A DNA stretch of 64,000 nucleotides, from NCBI GenBank assembly GCA_963580455.1, contig OY756961.1, positions 21,495,001-21,559,000 on the forward strand, read 5' to 3'. Of the stretch, positions 21,829 to 34,320 are shown one piece after another (position 1 is the first letter of the stretch; each line of letters begins with the position of its first letter). The notes beneath the pieces are model-generated. The model ran no database searches. It was not told the origin of the DNA and worked only from the letters and a program-made list of their open reading frames with translations. The DNA comes from Euonymus europaeus. Its lineage: Eukaryota; Streptophyta; Magnoliopsida; Celastrales; Celastraceae. The position numbers were made by a program, and so were the translations under genes.

Positions 21829-23048
21829 ATGGGAGTCCAAGAGAAAGACCCACTTTCCCAATTGAGCTTGCCTCCGGGTTTCCGGTTCTACCCGACCGAC
21901 GAAGAGCTTATGGTTCAGTACCTCTGCCGCAAAGTCTCCGGTCAGCCATTCCCGTTACAAATCATTGGGGAAGTCGATTTGTACAAATTCGATCCATGGG
22001 TCTTACCCAGTATGTCTGAAATTCGAAATCCAGTATTCAATTCGAGTTCATGATTTATGTTTTGACGGTGTATTGATGCTCTGTTTGATTCATTCACATG
22101 GCAGGTAAAGCGATTTTTGGTGAAAAGGAGTGGTACTTCTTCAGCCCTAGAGACCGGAAGTACCCGAACGGGTCTCGACCAAACAGAGTTGCTGGGTCGG
22201 GCTATTGGAAGGCGACGGGTACGGACAAAATCATCACCAACGAAGGTCGAAAAGTAGGAATCAAGAAGGCTCTGGTTTTCTATGTCGGAAAAGCACCTAA
22301 AGGAACCAAAACCAATTGGATTATGCACGAGTATCGCCTGATCGAATCCTCTCGCAAAAAAGGCAGTTCAAAGGTAACAAAATCATTCGATTGTGCACTC
22401 TCTTTTTCAGGCTCTGTTTTTTTCTTTTTTTTTCGCAATTTTCGTTTTATTGATCATTTATTGCGATTGCAGTTGGATGAATGGGTGTTGTGTCGCATAT
22501 ACAAGAAGAATTCAAGTGCTCAGAAACCGATTGCGAGTGTTTCGAGAAAGGAATACAGCACCAATGTTTCTTCCTCGTCTTCTTCGCACCTTGACGATGT
22601 TCTCGATTCGTTGCCGGAGATTGATAACCATTTTTTTAATTTACCTCGTATGAACTCACTCAGAACATCACAACTAGACGAGAAGGTGAATTTTCACGAT
22701 CTGGGTTCGGGGAGTTTCGATTGGGCAAGTCTAGCCGGGCTCAACTCGACAGCCCAACTCGTTTCGGGAGAACAAAATAATAGTCAGGGAATGGTGAGTT
22801 ATGGACAAAGTGACGTTTATGCCCCTCGTTTGCAACAACAAGAAGAAGTATGCCACGTGGACAAGAAGATTCTGAACTCGGCGGAGGAGGAGGTGGAGAG
22901 TGGATTTAGAGGGCAAGCGATGGATAACTCGGGCGGCTTTTTCGATCAGAACTCGAGTGCGTTGTCTCAAAATTTCTCGAACTCGCCAGCCCATCCGTTT
23001 GTATTAATGTACCCGACCCAGTCCAGTGGATTCGGGTTTAGACAGTGA
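21829..23048 (+). CDS. NAC072: NAC transcription factor, SNAC-A group (ANAC019/055/072-like)
   Basis: Three exons, 21829-22009, 22105-22373 and 22473-23048, with exact phases; 341 residues. The NAC domain occupies about residues 14-160: [14 protein letters not shown] (A), [14 protein letters not shown] (B), [20 protein letters not shown] (C), [20 protein letters not shown] (D), [12 protein letters not shown] (E). The [18 protein letters not shown] start and C-terminal motifs ([31 protein letters not shown], terminal FGFRQ) are hallmarks of the RD26/ANAC019/ANAC055 clade. These nuclear factors are induced by ABA, drought and jasmonate. Which of the three Arabidopsis paralogs is closest cannot be decided here. 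An in-frame ATG at 21784 would add 15 residues, but family proteins begin at the MGV start. The second intron (99 nt) is free of stops and in frame. Confidence 0.92.
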
Positions 23049-24177
23049 ACAAAAAATATATGCCTAAAAAAAAGATGCATTTTTAGTTTTCTCTGTGTAT
23101 AATTTGCATTTGAAATAACATCTGTGTATAATTTGCATTTGGAATAACATTTTGGCTATGAAAATTAAAAAAATAAAATAGATATGAGAGTACACATGTA
23201 TGAAGGCACAAAAATATCGGGTTGAATGAGAATCCGACTCTTTTTTTTTTTGCTACCCAAAGTTTTTGCTACCTAAAGAGGGGGTACGCTCCCATTTGAG
23301 GTAGCATACATGTTACTCCAAATGACTCCTCTATTCAAACAATAAACTTTTTTGTAATTAGCAATTTCAAATGCAAAACGGTAGCATTTAAGGGAGCGCT
23401 CAGTTTTTTTTTATCCCTAGTACTTGAAATGCTCCAATTCAGTATTGATATTTTAATTATGCCCACGTTTCTTTTTTTCGTTTTCTTGACTTTCTATATA
23501 TACGTGTGTCTCATGCCATAAAGTCTTGATTTACTCTTTAAAGATTTATTCGTTTGTCTCTCACTATTATTCTTTCAATATTATATCTCTAATTCAACTA
23601 AATGTCGTGAAATAATTTGATAATTGATTGCTTCTATTTTATGAACTGCATAATATTCTAATATCTAATTAGTCTCAATATTTTAAACATTAGATATACT
23701 AACAATAAAAATCAAATCAAACAGTCACATCATTTGAAACAGTTTATATATGCTAGCATAGCATTTTAAAACTAACATATGTTGATTCTCAAATTGCTTC
23801 TCAAATGCAACCAGATTTAGTGCACACCAAATTAACACATCTCTAGTACAATTTGATTTTAGTTTCAAAATTAATGATTAGGATGTAATCATCTCAAAAG
23901 GTTTGTAGATTGGATATATTCGTCATGTGGATATGTGGAATTAGGTTTTATTTAATCCTTCCTTTCCTTTCTTGATGTATCTAGATACTACAATCTTAAT
24001 CAATCAAATACAAATAAACCCTAACACGTCATGGTGTGATTGATTAAAAAATAAAAAATTGTACACGAGATAATATTATATGATAAGTACAGCTTCTAAA
24101 ATGTAGAGTTTCTTAAATAGAAACATTTTTCATATTATATTTCACCTAAAAATAAAAATAAAATATTAAATAAATAA
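23049..24177. other. Intergenic downstream of NAC
   Basis: AT-rich, no gene. A small inverted motif pair (GCTCCCATTTGAGGTAGCA at about 23290 and a related reverse copy near 23385) may mark a short MITE; borders not fixed. Confidence 0.4.
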
Positions 24178-26071
24178 GAATTATTTAGTGATAAGTCCTT
24201 TATATGGACTTTATATTCTATTTAGTCTTTTTGAAAAGTTTGTAGCCCAATACATCCTCAATTATTTGAAACTTAGCTCAATAAGGATAACTTTAAATTT
24301 TAACCTTAATTAATGACAATTTTACCCTCCCCTCATTTAACCCAATCCTTATTTTTATTAGTACATGATTGCTCCTTATTTAGGAAATAATTATTATAAT
24401 AAAATAAATATAAATAAAATCTCAGAAAGTTGGATGAAAATCATGTATTATATCTATATGTTTTTAAAGATAAATTAATATTTTCATTTTTGATGAATCA
24501 AAGTGAAGAGTCGATCAACCAAAATTTTTTTTTCTTTCATGAAAATTAAGCGCATGCACTCACATGCGCAAAATTTAGTTGACTTAGTAACCTATGCATA
24601 TACATTAAAATCTATGAATCATTATATTATCAAAATCAACAATGAAACACTTATCCATCAACAAAAAGTTATCCAATACAAATGTCAATATTTTTATTAC
24701 ATTCTTCACTAACAACCAAAGCTAATAACTTATGAGAATAATATCATAATAAAACTCAATTCATATTTTAAACAAAACCAAATACCATAACAATTTTTAA
24801 CCGTTTTGGTGACTTTTGCGAAAATCCTCTGAATTCTGGGTAAGAAATCCTCTGATTTTTTTTTTGCATAATTTCAAAAACTCTTCTAAATTGTTTTGGT
24901 GAGTTTTGTAAAATTATCCGAATTCTTGATAAGTTTGAGAAATCCTATAATCATCTAAATTTTTAGTTATTTTTTTGTTTCATTTTGATAAAGTTTAGGG
25001 TTTTGAAGTTTAAGATATTAGAGTTTAGAGTTTATGGTATAAAGTTTTAGGATTTAGGAGAACATAATTCATTATTTAGGATTTTGGGGTTCATGACTTA
25101 AGGTTTAAGGTTTAGGAATATATGTTAGTAGAATTTTAAGATTTTCTTCTTATTTTTGTAAATTCTTCTTAATTATTTATAAGATTTTTTTGTTCAAAAT
25201 TAAAACTAGAATTGTTTACATTCAGAGGATTTATGGAAAATTCAGAGGATTTCTGAAAAATTCATAGGATTTCTGGTTATAAGTTGTAAAGTTTAAGAGT
25301 CTGTGTTTAAAATATTAGAGTTTAGTGTTTATATTTTTTGATTTTGAGATTTAAGATATTAGGATTTAGTATTTAGGATTTTGGGATTTTAGGTTTAGGA
25401 TTTAGAGTTTCAGGTTATTTTTTGTTTGATTTTCAAAAATTCTTATAATTTTTATTATATATTTTATGCAATCCTCTACTTTTTTTTTGCCTAATTTCAA
25501 AATTTTCTTTGATTTATTTTGGTAAATTTTGTGAAATCCTCTAAATTTATGACAAGTTTGTGAAATCCTCTGAAATTTTTTGTTGTTTTTTGTTTGATTT
25601 TCAAAAAATCTATATATTTTTTGATATAATTTTATGAAATCATCTAAATTTATTTGCTTAATTTTGAAAAATCTTTTGATTGGTTTTAATGAGTTTTGAG
25701 AAATCCGCTGAATTCTGGATAAGTTTGAAAAATCCTCTGAGTTCATTCAGAGGATTTGACAAATGAACATTTAAACATATCGATGATGGATCTCATTGGA
25801 AAGAGTTTTTCGTGTTGATTATGAATATATTTTTTAAAAAAAATTCAACTTGTATTTTGAGAGATAAAACTGTTTTAAAGTTTTTAAAAGAAAAAAAATA
25901 AAAAGAATCTGGTGATGTCAGCATATGTCATACACATAAGGATTTATTGGAATAAGAGTAGTTTTGTCCAGAATTATTTAAAGGATTGTTTGGAATATTA
26001 AAAAATTGAAAGGAGTGAATTGAATATATATTTCTATTAAAGGATTTATTGGTGAATCCCCCAATAAATAA
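24169..26071 (+). mobile_element. 1.9-kb non-autonomous element, copy 1, with 9-bp TSD
   Basis: The element 24178-26062 is flanked by AATAAATAA on both sides (24169-24177 and 26063-26071). The ends are weak inverted repeats, both reaching ATAA-TCCTTTA at the same distance (21 bp) from the border. No long ORF. The interior is built from degenerate short repeats (AATCCTCTGAA/TTCAGAGGATT) and a GGATTTAGG/TTAGAGTTT block. A 9-bp duplication fits Mutator-like elements, but the TSD is low in complexity and the TIRs are poor, so the superfamily is inferred. A close copy lies inverted at 46614-48426. Confidence 0.75.
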
Positions 26072-26260
26072 ATGAATGAATATGACACATTATTAGGGGA
26101 TAAAAGAACCATTGAACCAAGTGGATGAATCCAAATTGCTTTTTATCTAATCTGATCCAAAACTTAATCCAAGTATGAATGATAGTTATCAGCTTGTAGA
26201 GACACTTACTATAATAATTAAAGGAGATAAATTCTCAGATCAAAGTTTTGTTAATGGGCC

Positions 26261-26598
26261 GTCAACAACAAGGGCGGACGCAGGAGTAAATGTTGGAGGG
26301 GGCTAAAATAATTTTACGAATATACATCTTACATTACATCTGTAATATATTCTAATAAAGATTTGTCATGGGCTGGGCTGAGCAAGTAAATAAGTAAGAA
26401 AATAGTTTGACTAATCCATGGGCTTTATATATATCATCATATGGGCTGCGGGGTGGAAATTTATTATTTTGGGGGGGCTCATAGGTAATTACAGTATATT
26501 AGCTCTTTAAAAAAAAATTTGGGGGGGGGGGGGGGGGGTGGGGGCGGCGGGGCTAGAGCTCCCCCTACTAAAAGCATCCGTCCGCCACTGGTCAACAA
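26261..26598. mobile_element. hAT-type MITE with 8-bp TSD
   Basis: The element 26269-26590 (322 bp) is flanked by GTCAACAA at 26261-26268 and 26591-26598. Terminal inverted repeats are CAAGGGCGGACGCAGG and, read inward from the right, CAGTGGCGGACGGATGC. An 8-bp duplication with CA...TG ends is the hAT signature. It contains a run of about 18 G at 26521-26538 within a G-rich tract. No coding capacity. Confidence 0.88.
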
Positions 26599-28004
26599 TC
26601 CAGTAAAACTTAAACGGGACACGTAAGAGTGCCTAAGTGCCTGCCAAGAGGGTTCCGAAGATCAAGTCAATTTTCGATAGGGGGTGGTTTCCTAGTTAAG
26701 TCCATGTTGTTCTTTTTAGAGTAAGTGGGGTAGAGTTTTGTATATTGGTCATCCTCTTCTCCCTTGAAGGGGCTGTTGTTAGCAAATCGGTAAACAAAAT
26801 ATGTAATGGAAGCGATACCTCTGTAGCGTGTTTGATAGAAAATCCAGTCAATCCCCGATAGTACGAAAGTCCTAGGCCGTCCATCGAAATCACAAAATCA
26901 AGGTTACCAAAAATAGAAAATTTCTAAAATTAGAAACTTTTCTATTATGAGATGTGTGTGATATTGTGTTGATTGCATTGTCTAATGTGTATCAACATAC
27001 ACATTTATACAAAAGTTTGCCGACACTCCATTTACAATAAATGGAGCAATATCCAACTAATCATGCATTATTATATTAATTAAATCAATAAATAAAGAGT
27101 GACGCCTAGCAGCATATCGTGACTACCCAATCAGTGATGAATACTTTCATATGAACATTTAATTACGATTACCATGTAATTGAATCCTTTCACTGTACAA
27201 TATCCCAATTGAGTGAGGATCATGAATATCCATCAAATCCACTAACTCAATCATATGTCCAAATCCAAATAATTTATTGACAAACAATAATTAATAAAAA
27301 TAAATTTTCTTGAATCATTTAACCTCGACCAAGAATTTTTCGTGTCAATAAATATCAAGATCACATAGGATATTCGCCTCGTTTATTTCGAGCCGATTAA
27401 TTCCTTGTTGATTGCACACAAGTCTCCATACATAACTAACTGAATCCATCGAATGTCAATATTTATTCAATGAATAAATATTCTCAATATTGACAAAATT
27501 TGATTACTCATACACAAGACTACTACATCATCTCAAGTCTAATGATTATTTACACAACCGTAAATAAATAATAAATCATTAACAAGAAAATAAATATCTA
27601 TGTGATTCATTATTTAACAAGTCATGTTCAAAGAATTTATTCAACAATAAATCTTTCATATTGTTTGTTATAATATCTCATATTAGTTTGCATGTTACTC
27701 ACAACCCTATCATCATAGGAAACAAACAGTATGTTAATCTTCCAAATTATTATTGTCCAATTAATAATTTTACGATCATGAACATATTTAAATTATTCAT
27801 ACTAGATATGACTCGTCATTCATATTCTCAACTTTTGAGAATCAGGTCTCTAACAAATATCTATGGACATATTTAATATAACTATTAAATAGAACTATCA
27901 AACATATAATAGACTGTCATTTATTATTTCAACTAATACAGTACTATTATTATATACGTACTAAATACGACCATATAGATTGGCTATACAGAACATATAT
28001 CTAA
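26599..28004. other. Repetitive intergenic sequence, LTR-like
   Basis: No gene. The plus strand ends ATATCTAACA at 28006, which read on the minus strand gives a TGTTAGATAT start typical of an LTR, but no matching second border or target duplication was found. Treat as unplaced LTR-derived sequence. Confidence 0.35.
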
Positions 28005-28470
28005 CAGCTGAGTGGGTTTTTTTTTATGGAAAAGAACCAAATATCAATAAATAACATAAGAGGACATTACATCAAGATCTAAAAGATGAGTAAACCATAA
28101 AGGAACGAGGGGGAACAAGAGCACCTCAGAATCCACAGATAAAACATATATAGCCATAGCATGGGCAACCCCATTTCTATTTCTACTGATGTGATGAAAA
28201 GAGAGCTCAACAAAAAAAATTTAGAAATCACTTTGCAATCCTTAATAACATCTCCAAAGCAAGATAAGTCCTCTTTCAGAGAATCGGTAGCATGTACCAC
28301 TTGGGTAGAATCACATTCTACAATAAGCCTCTTAACACCCAAGTTTGGCAGCCATCAGTCCTCTCCGGCATGCTAAATCTTCAACTACATGGACACCATA
28401 ACACCCAACATAAGAGGTAGCAACTCCACAAACCAACACCGCCTGATGATTACGAATATCAGCTGGGTGG
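28005..28470 (-). mobile_element. Short 5'-truncated LINE remnant, RNase H part
   Basis: The minus-strand 3' end is an A-tract (T run at 28017-28025). Direct repeats CAGCTGAGTGG (28005-28015) and CAGCTGGGTGG (28460-28470) differ at one base and look like a decayed target duplication. Coding similarity on the minus strand: CGVATSYVG, DLACRRGLMAAKLG, then VKRLIVECDSTQVVHA with the RNase H Asp, then RNRNGVAHAMA in a shifted frame. At least two frame changes, so it is an old copy. Confidence 0.75.
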
Positions 28471-29950
28471 TTAACTAGTTATTTACAACATAATTTTATA
28501 CAATGGAGGTGTCATGTGGGATCCTTATCCCACCGTTGATCTCGCTCATCATAGGAGTTAGTATATCGGCTCAAAGAAGATCTTCTTGACAAGACGTGAG
28601 TCAGATGTTAGATAGCAATCTAAGGTTTATTTTTACGACATATGCCTAACTTGACGAAGATATTAATGAAAAAATTTGGTAAGTTTCCGAGAATTCCGAA
28701 ATTGCATCTCTCGAATGGTCTTTTGGATAGTTTGATACGCAATGGTAACTCGGCCAAAGATGTCTTTCTTGTAGGCTTCAAGAACTTGTCGTGAGTCGTC
28801 TTCGTATTAGTATCGAGAGGACTTAGAGCAAGTACAATGGAACTTTTGATAATGGTACTGTATAGTATATGATGATGTGACTGTATTACGAGATGTGTTT
28901 GTTGTAATTTTTATTTTGATGTAAGTTTTCTTGGAGAATGGATAAAAGAATGGAAAATTATAAGTTTTGTTAATGGAGAAAGGGTAAATGTATATGAATT
29001 TGTGTTTTGCTGATGTGATTTATTGAGAGCAGATGAATATGTGGTTTGACTTTTTGTAAAATATATGAGACCCAATATTATTTTGATGTAGTTTTGTTTG
29101 GAAAATAGATAGATGAATGAAAGAGTACATAGTTGACTTTTATTAAAAAAAATATATATATGAATTTATGTTTTTAAGATATAGTTTTATTGATAAACGT
29201 GTGTTTGTTCATGTGAATAGATATGTAATTGCTCAGGTTTGGACCTTGCTGGATCGGTCTTTAGCATCTTAGACTATTTTTTGCCATTACAATAATAATA
29301 AATTGTAAGTGTAGGAAAAATAATGTTTTTCAAGGTTTTGACAAAGATGCTGATGTATTGGTCTAAATCAATGTAGAAAAAAGAAAGAAAAATCATGTTA
29401 AATATGAAATGCCAGATATAATATTATGTTGGGCAGGAATTTTCTCATAATCACGCAATGAAATAAAACTATAAAACTTAGTTAAGAAATAATTAGCTAA
29501 GAAAGGAATGAAGGCATTCTAGACAATGGCCATAGAACTCTCCACGTGTCAACTAACTACAGGAAGAATTGTAGCTGAAAAAAATCTGAACATAATTGGT
29601 ATGTTCTGGACCTAAAAGGATAAAAAATTACGAGTCAAAATTGCTTCTTTTACGATTCCCTTTTAAATCGTAGTTCCAAGAAAGTGTTTTTGAAGATATG
29701 CATTGACTTGGGACTCTCTCTCCCTCTGCCTCGGTAATTTGTTTTGCTTGCACGTATGGTTAATACTTTTTCACAAATTTTTGGGTGCACTGTATGAGAT
29801 GCCCCTCCTCTTTTGTTTTAATTATTTTTTAGTTTTTCATCGTGAGGAAAGATAATCATCCACATTAGTAGAGGTGACAAAAATTCAGGTATGGATTGAT
29901 CAGGTCGGACGACATAGATGTTTATGAGATATTTATATATTCAAATTTAT
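28471..29950. other. Intergenic, no gene seen
   Basis: AT-rich, including a stretch at about 28825-29290 with repeated TGATGTGA/AAATATATGA phrases that could be MITE-derived; no borders found. Confidence 0.4.
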
Positions 29951-30074
29951 GCTCCGTTTGTTTCGCGGAAAAGTGTTCATTCATGAAAATTATTTTTACA
30001 AGAAAATGAATTACAGGAAAAATATTAATTTTCTGATATTTGGCCAAATATATAGAATTTCTTTTCCATTGTTT

Positions 30075-31033
30075 GTTTCTTTGTGCGGAAAGCACACCGG
30101 TGAGAATAACCCTTTCAGGCTCTAGACCTGAGGTTTGCATGTTACAAAACAACTCTAGGGACTCCTTGGGACATTTGCAGTGCATTAATCCACTAATAAT
30201 ACTAGTCCAAGACACAATATCTTTATCAGGGAGTTAATAGAAAATTTGCTTCGCCATGCACAAACACTCACATTTGGCATACATATCCATGAGAGCATTG
30301 GTTGCCTCCAGGCCTACTCCATACCCACCCTTAATGATCAATCCATGCATTGCCTTGCCCAAACCTAAGTATCCGTTTCTCCCGCAAGCCTTTAACACAC
30401 TGACTAAACTTGTGATACTTGGCTCCACATCCATCCTCAAATACAATGCTACGGCCTCATCAAACAACCCTGCCCTCACATATCTAGATATAATGCCAGA
30501 CCAAGAAACCTCATCTCTTACAAGCATATCATCAAACACTCTGCCAGCGCCCATGCATTCTCTCAAACACTGTAAAAATAGACAAGGGAGTTTTGCACAT
30601 AGAGATCGCAAGTAAATCCCATTTTAGCAACCACTCCATGAACCTATCTACCCTCTCCAATGCCCGTAAAATTAGCACAAGATTTCAAGACCGCTGGAAA
30701 AGCGTACATATCAGGCCAAAACTTGTCTCTAAGTATCCTTCTGTAAACCAAAAATGCAGTTTGTGGCCGATCACTTGCAGCATATCTAGATATAAACTTA
30801 CTAAAAGAGAAGGAATTGAAGCGGCAATTTAACTTTTTTGAAAAAACACAAGCGTAATCGACAAAATCAACAGAATTTTCAAAGAAATCAACGGCTCCTT
30901 TAATAATCAGTTCTTCACCAACAATCCCAATTGTAACTAACAGCGCATGAATATTTTTGAAAGATCTTAAGCTGTTACATGTATGAATAGAATCTAAGAG
31001 AACCCGTTTAAGAGGAAGCGTAGTCCAACCCAT
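30075..31033 (-). pseudogene. PPR (PLS-type) protein gene fragment, broken
   Basis: Begins at ATG 31033 (MGWTTLPLKRVLLDSIHTCN) and reads through pentatricopeptide-repeat motifs: IHALLVTIG, SKFISRYAASDRPQTAFLVY, DMYAFPAVLKSCA, VHGVVAKMGF, VQNSLVYFY, VSWSGIISRYVRAGLFDEAV, SLVSVLKACGR, TNALMDMYAKC, DIVSWTSIISGLMHC, ILTGVLSA. PPR proteins of this class act in organelle RNA processing or editing. Lesions: CAG-to-TAG stop at 30644-30646, a frameshift near 30570, and a TAA at 30234-30236. Similarity stops near 30075, well short of the usual E/DYW end. It lies wholly inside the 29951-31597 element. Confidence 0.88.
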
Positions 31034-31423
31034 CCATATTAGACAATGACCATTTCGATAGAGGAAGACAAAAAGAGTTTCATAGGTTCCTGTACCTGAA
31101 AGAGGAACAAGCTTCGACCAAAATTCGAGTTCTATATGATGTGAAACATGAGAAGGAACGGTCGATGATGACCTGATTTTGGTGGACAGCTCGATCTCTC
31201 TCTAGTGTCGTTTCAATTTTTAACGCGGCAGTTCACCTGTCAGCTATGTATCATTGAGCACTTGAGCATGAAGCAAAAACAGAGAAGAAACGAGAAGCAC
31301 TCACCGAGAGAAGGAATCAGCCGGAGAGGAGGAGAAGCTGCCTGCTGCGTATGCTAGAGTACTCGAAGGGGGAAGAAGTTGCCTGCTGCGTATGCCAGAG
31401 AACTGGAAGGGGGGTGAGAGCTA

Positions 31424-31468
31424 CGGAAAATGACTGCCGCTGTTTTAAACAGTGCGTCATTTTCCGTT
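31424..31468. repeat. 45-nt near-perfect palindrome
   Basis: The outer arms are 12 bp and perfect (ACGGAAAATGAC with GTCATTTTCCGT). The centre CTGTTTTAAACAG is itself palindromic. Its GGAAAATGA arms echo the terminal GGAAAA motif of the surrounding element. Confidence 0.9.
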
Positions 31469-31597
31469 CTTACGGTTTGTTTTTGTGTTGACTTTTATTT
31501 ATTTTTCATTGACTTTTTCAAAATTTTTTGTTAACAAACACAAAAAAATTAGAAATACATTTTCCTAATGGGATATTTTCCCCCAAACAAACAGAGC

Positions 31598-32777
31598 CTT
31601 ATATTGATTTGGGTTTTCGGATGTACATAATTAACACCATTCGGATTGATTTAAATCATACAATGATTCAATACAGATTAGGATTCGAAAAAATTAAATC
31701 AGAAAAAAAAAATGTTTGGATTCAAGCTCTATTTTAAACATGATCTTTATGTTTGGACTCAAATTTTGAACATATAACTTATGTTCAAACATAATTTAAT
31801 CAGAATCAAACAAATAGGTCATCCTTATCGGATATATAGAATTTCAACACCCCTCAATATTAGACCAAAAATAAACAATGTTGGCACATAATTTGGTGAC
31901 CATATAGTCGGTTCACTATGTATGACTTCTTTTATATTGACAATTTTATTAGCTTTTACTTAAAAATAAAAACTGTCACATGATTAGCAAAAGTGTAATG
32001 ATAAACATTAACGAGTTGGAAAGGTCCAATTTCGGCTACAAGTTTGAGTTTACAATTCCTCCCAAAAATCATGTCAAATCACAAAAAATAAGTAATTTCT
32101 TTATTTAAAAAATGGCATATTAAGATTTTGGAGTTAGAATTTAGGTGTTTAGAGTTTAAGGTTTAAATTATAGAATTTAGAATTTAAATTTTTAGGGTTT
32201 ATGATTTAGGGATTTTTTTTTTCAAAAGTTACTAATATTCTAACATTATGAACCCCAAAAATACTCCATAACACAATTCTTAGCATGATTTAACATAGAT
32301 TTTGGGGTAGAATTGTAGCTAAAAATTAGAGCCATAACACCCCCACCCCAATAATTTGATTAAATGGCATCCAATGTCATTGGCATTAATTATCCCCGCA
32401 CAAGAGAGAGTCTAACTAAATTATTGAGCTAATTATGGTGATTGACGTTGTTGGAGTTATGGTTTAGATGATAATATTCATGATAGGTATGGTAGCTTTA
32501 TGGCAGAATGGGTGTACTTAATTGTGTTATGGGATGAGACCACGACTTGTCGTGTCAACTGATCGTTAGTTGTTGCTCAAGGCCCTTTTTGGGCCGAACC
32601 GTAATAATACACCTCCCTTCAATTGTACGCTCCTCTGATTTTAATTAAAATAATAAAAGAAATTTACCAAAACTATTACACGTGTGAATAGTGCTGTGTA
32701 AGCTTTTAACAAATGGGGGGTGGGGATCCCCCGTTTTCGAAAAGGAAATTTTTTTTGTTTAGGTGATTCTAGAGATG
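31598..32777. other. Intergenic, no gene seen
   Basis: AT-rich. A degenerate TTTAGAGTTTAAGG-type block lies at 32120-32215, and a GGGGATCCCC palindrome is near 32725. Nothing coding is supported. Confidence 0.4.
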
Positions 32778-33588
32778 AATACCGATCTAGCGACCGATCA
32801 ACCATTTCTCTCTGCAGTACTCCGGGTAAATCTATGTTCCGAAGATGCATCAATCGATTTTTGCTTTCGATGTTGCACTTTTCCTGTACGAGTTGATTAT
32901 GCGATTCTGATTTTTCTTTAGGTCTTGGAATGGGTCGTTGATTGTTTTATTTCTAGGTTCATTCCTCGTCGCGTCTGCAGATTTGTGCGAGTCAGGGTTT
33001 ATTGCATCCGAAACTATGTTTTTATTTAACATTGAGTCTGCATGTTTGTGGTTTTCTACAGAAGTGGATTGGTTTTTTCTTTTAACCATTCATCCATCAC
33101 TTTCCATCTTGTTTCACATGGATGCATTGTTTCTTTCATCATATTGGTGTCATGCCTTTCTCATACTTTCATTGATAGTTATAATAGCTTATTTGATTGT
33201 CGTTTGGGTACAGATGTGCAATTGAGGAATTACAGGATATCAAAGTCGTGGATGAGCAAAACAGGGTAACTCGGCTTAATTTTATACAATCTATGTTGAT
33301 ATCACGAGATTCTATTTTCTATGAGCTTGATTTCCTTGTTTTATCTTGCTCCAAAAAATAGTCATTGATTTACCACAGTCTATTATGGAGATCGTTACCT
33401 ATGGTGACATCAAGATCCATTGATATTCGAGTATGGAATATGCTATTGAAGGGAAAAAGGTTAGCATCACCAATGTTTCTATTGATAATTTCAAATGTTT
33501 CAACGAAATAAATTATTTGGTACCTCATGGGTTTGAGTTTGAAGAGACAGAAAAACTTGATGCAAACCATTTGCCTTGGTTGTATCAA
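32778..33588 (+). pseudogene. Exon-like segments of an unidentified gene
   Basis: A first segment near 32778 (MNTDLATDQPFLSAVLR followed by GGTAAAT) has a start codon and donor. A second at about 33210-33264 reads CAIEELQDIKVVDEQNR and is bounded by ACAG and GGTAAC. A third, 33372-33588, reads VIDLPQSIMEIVTYGDIKIH, a TGA at 33421, then in the same frame MEYAIEGKKVSITNVSIDNF...FEETEKLDANHLPWLYQ and a stop. The composition is coherent and gene-like, but phases do not fit cleanly and one stop is internal. I do not recognise the family. It may be the 5' part of the gene whose later exon is split by the solo LTR at 39.5-42.1 kb, but that link is unproven. Confidence 0.4.
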
Positions 33589-34320
33589 TGAGTATCTGCC
33601 ACAAGGAAGGTGATATGCATACCGAAAATTGGTAGATGTTTTCTTTAAGTTACTGACCGCATATGAACATAACTATTTTGAAGAGATTGATTGTTGTACT
33701 GGATTACTTGTTAAACTATTGAGTCTTGATATGCTTTATAAGTGATCTTGGGTCGATTTTCCGTCATTGCCTTTTTGTATGAAATTATGGAGATAGGAAG
33801 TCACCTTTGAATCAGTAAATGGACAGAACTGTGGTTTAAACTTGAATCCTATAACCTATGAGGTCAGTGTTTTGTTTAACTGAGTGGTTGTGATTTCTAT
33901 ACATGTTATGTTATATATACTTGCATTGATGCTAAAATGCATTTTTATACACGAGAATTTGATTAGTGAAAGAGATTAGGAACTCTTGTATTGGTTGTAT
34001 TTAGACTCCTCTCGGCATTGATGAATGATGAATGCAGTAAGCTTCCAAAATTTTGGATTCTGCAAATGGATGACAATGAACAAGTTCCCTAACAGATTTA
34101 CTGTTTTAATTCATTCTTGTTTGATGTATGACATTTTGCTCCTTGTCCTAATTTTTTTTTGTAAAGCCACATTTTTCAATAGTTAAATCTGCCGTTGTGT
34201 TTTCAAGAGAATGTAAACTAGTGTCGACACACCCGTTTGTGGGCTTACTCCATTATATGGTCAATTAAACAATCAATGGAACCACCTTTATATAGGTCAT
34301 TGAAACTCATGTTTCAGACT

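Larger units (their letters stand above)
29951..31597. mobile_element. TIR element with a captured PPR gene fragment
   Basis: Ends are inverted: GCTCCGTTTGTTTCGCGGAAAA on the left and, read inward from the right, GCTCTGTTTGTTTGGGGGAAAA. The 1647-bp interior consists mainly of a broken PPR gene on the minus strand plus a GA-rich stretch holding a duplicated ~39-bp motif (GCCTGCTGCGTATGC at about 31338 and 31381). A 45-nt near-palindrome sits at 31424-31468, subterminal to the right end. No transposase. The structure is that of a Pack-type non-autonomous element. No clean target duplication was found, so superfamily is open. Confidence 0.65.

Noticed and set aside
26930..28006. Solo LTR ending at 28006
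   Set aside because: One plausible TGTTAG end on the minus strand, but no second border or 5-bp duplication found.
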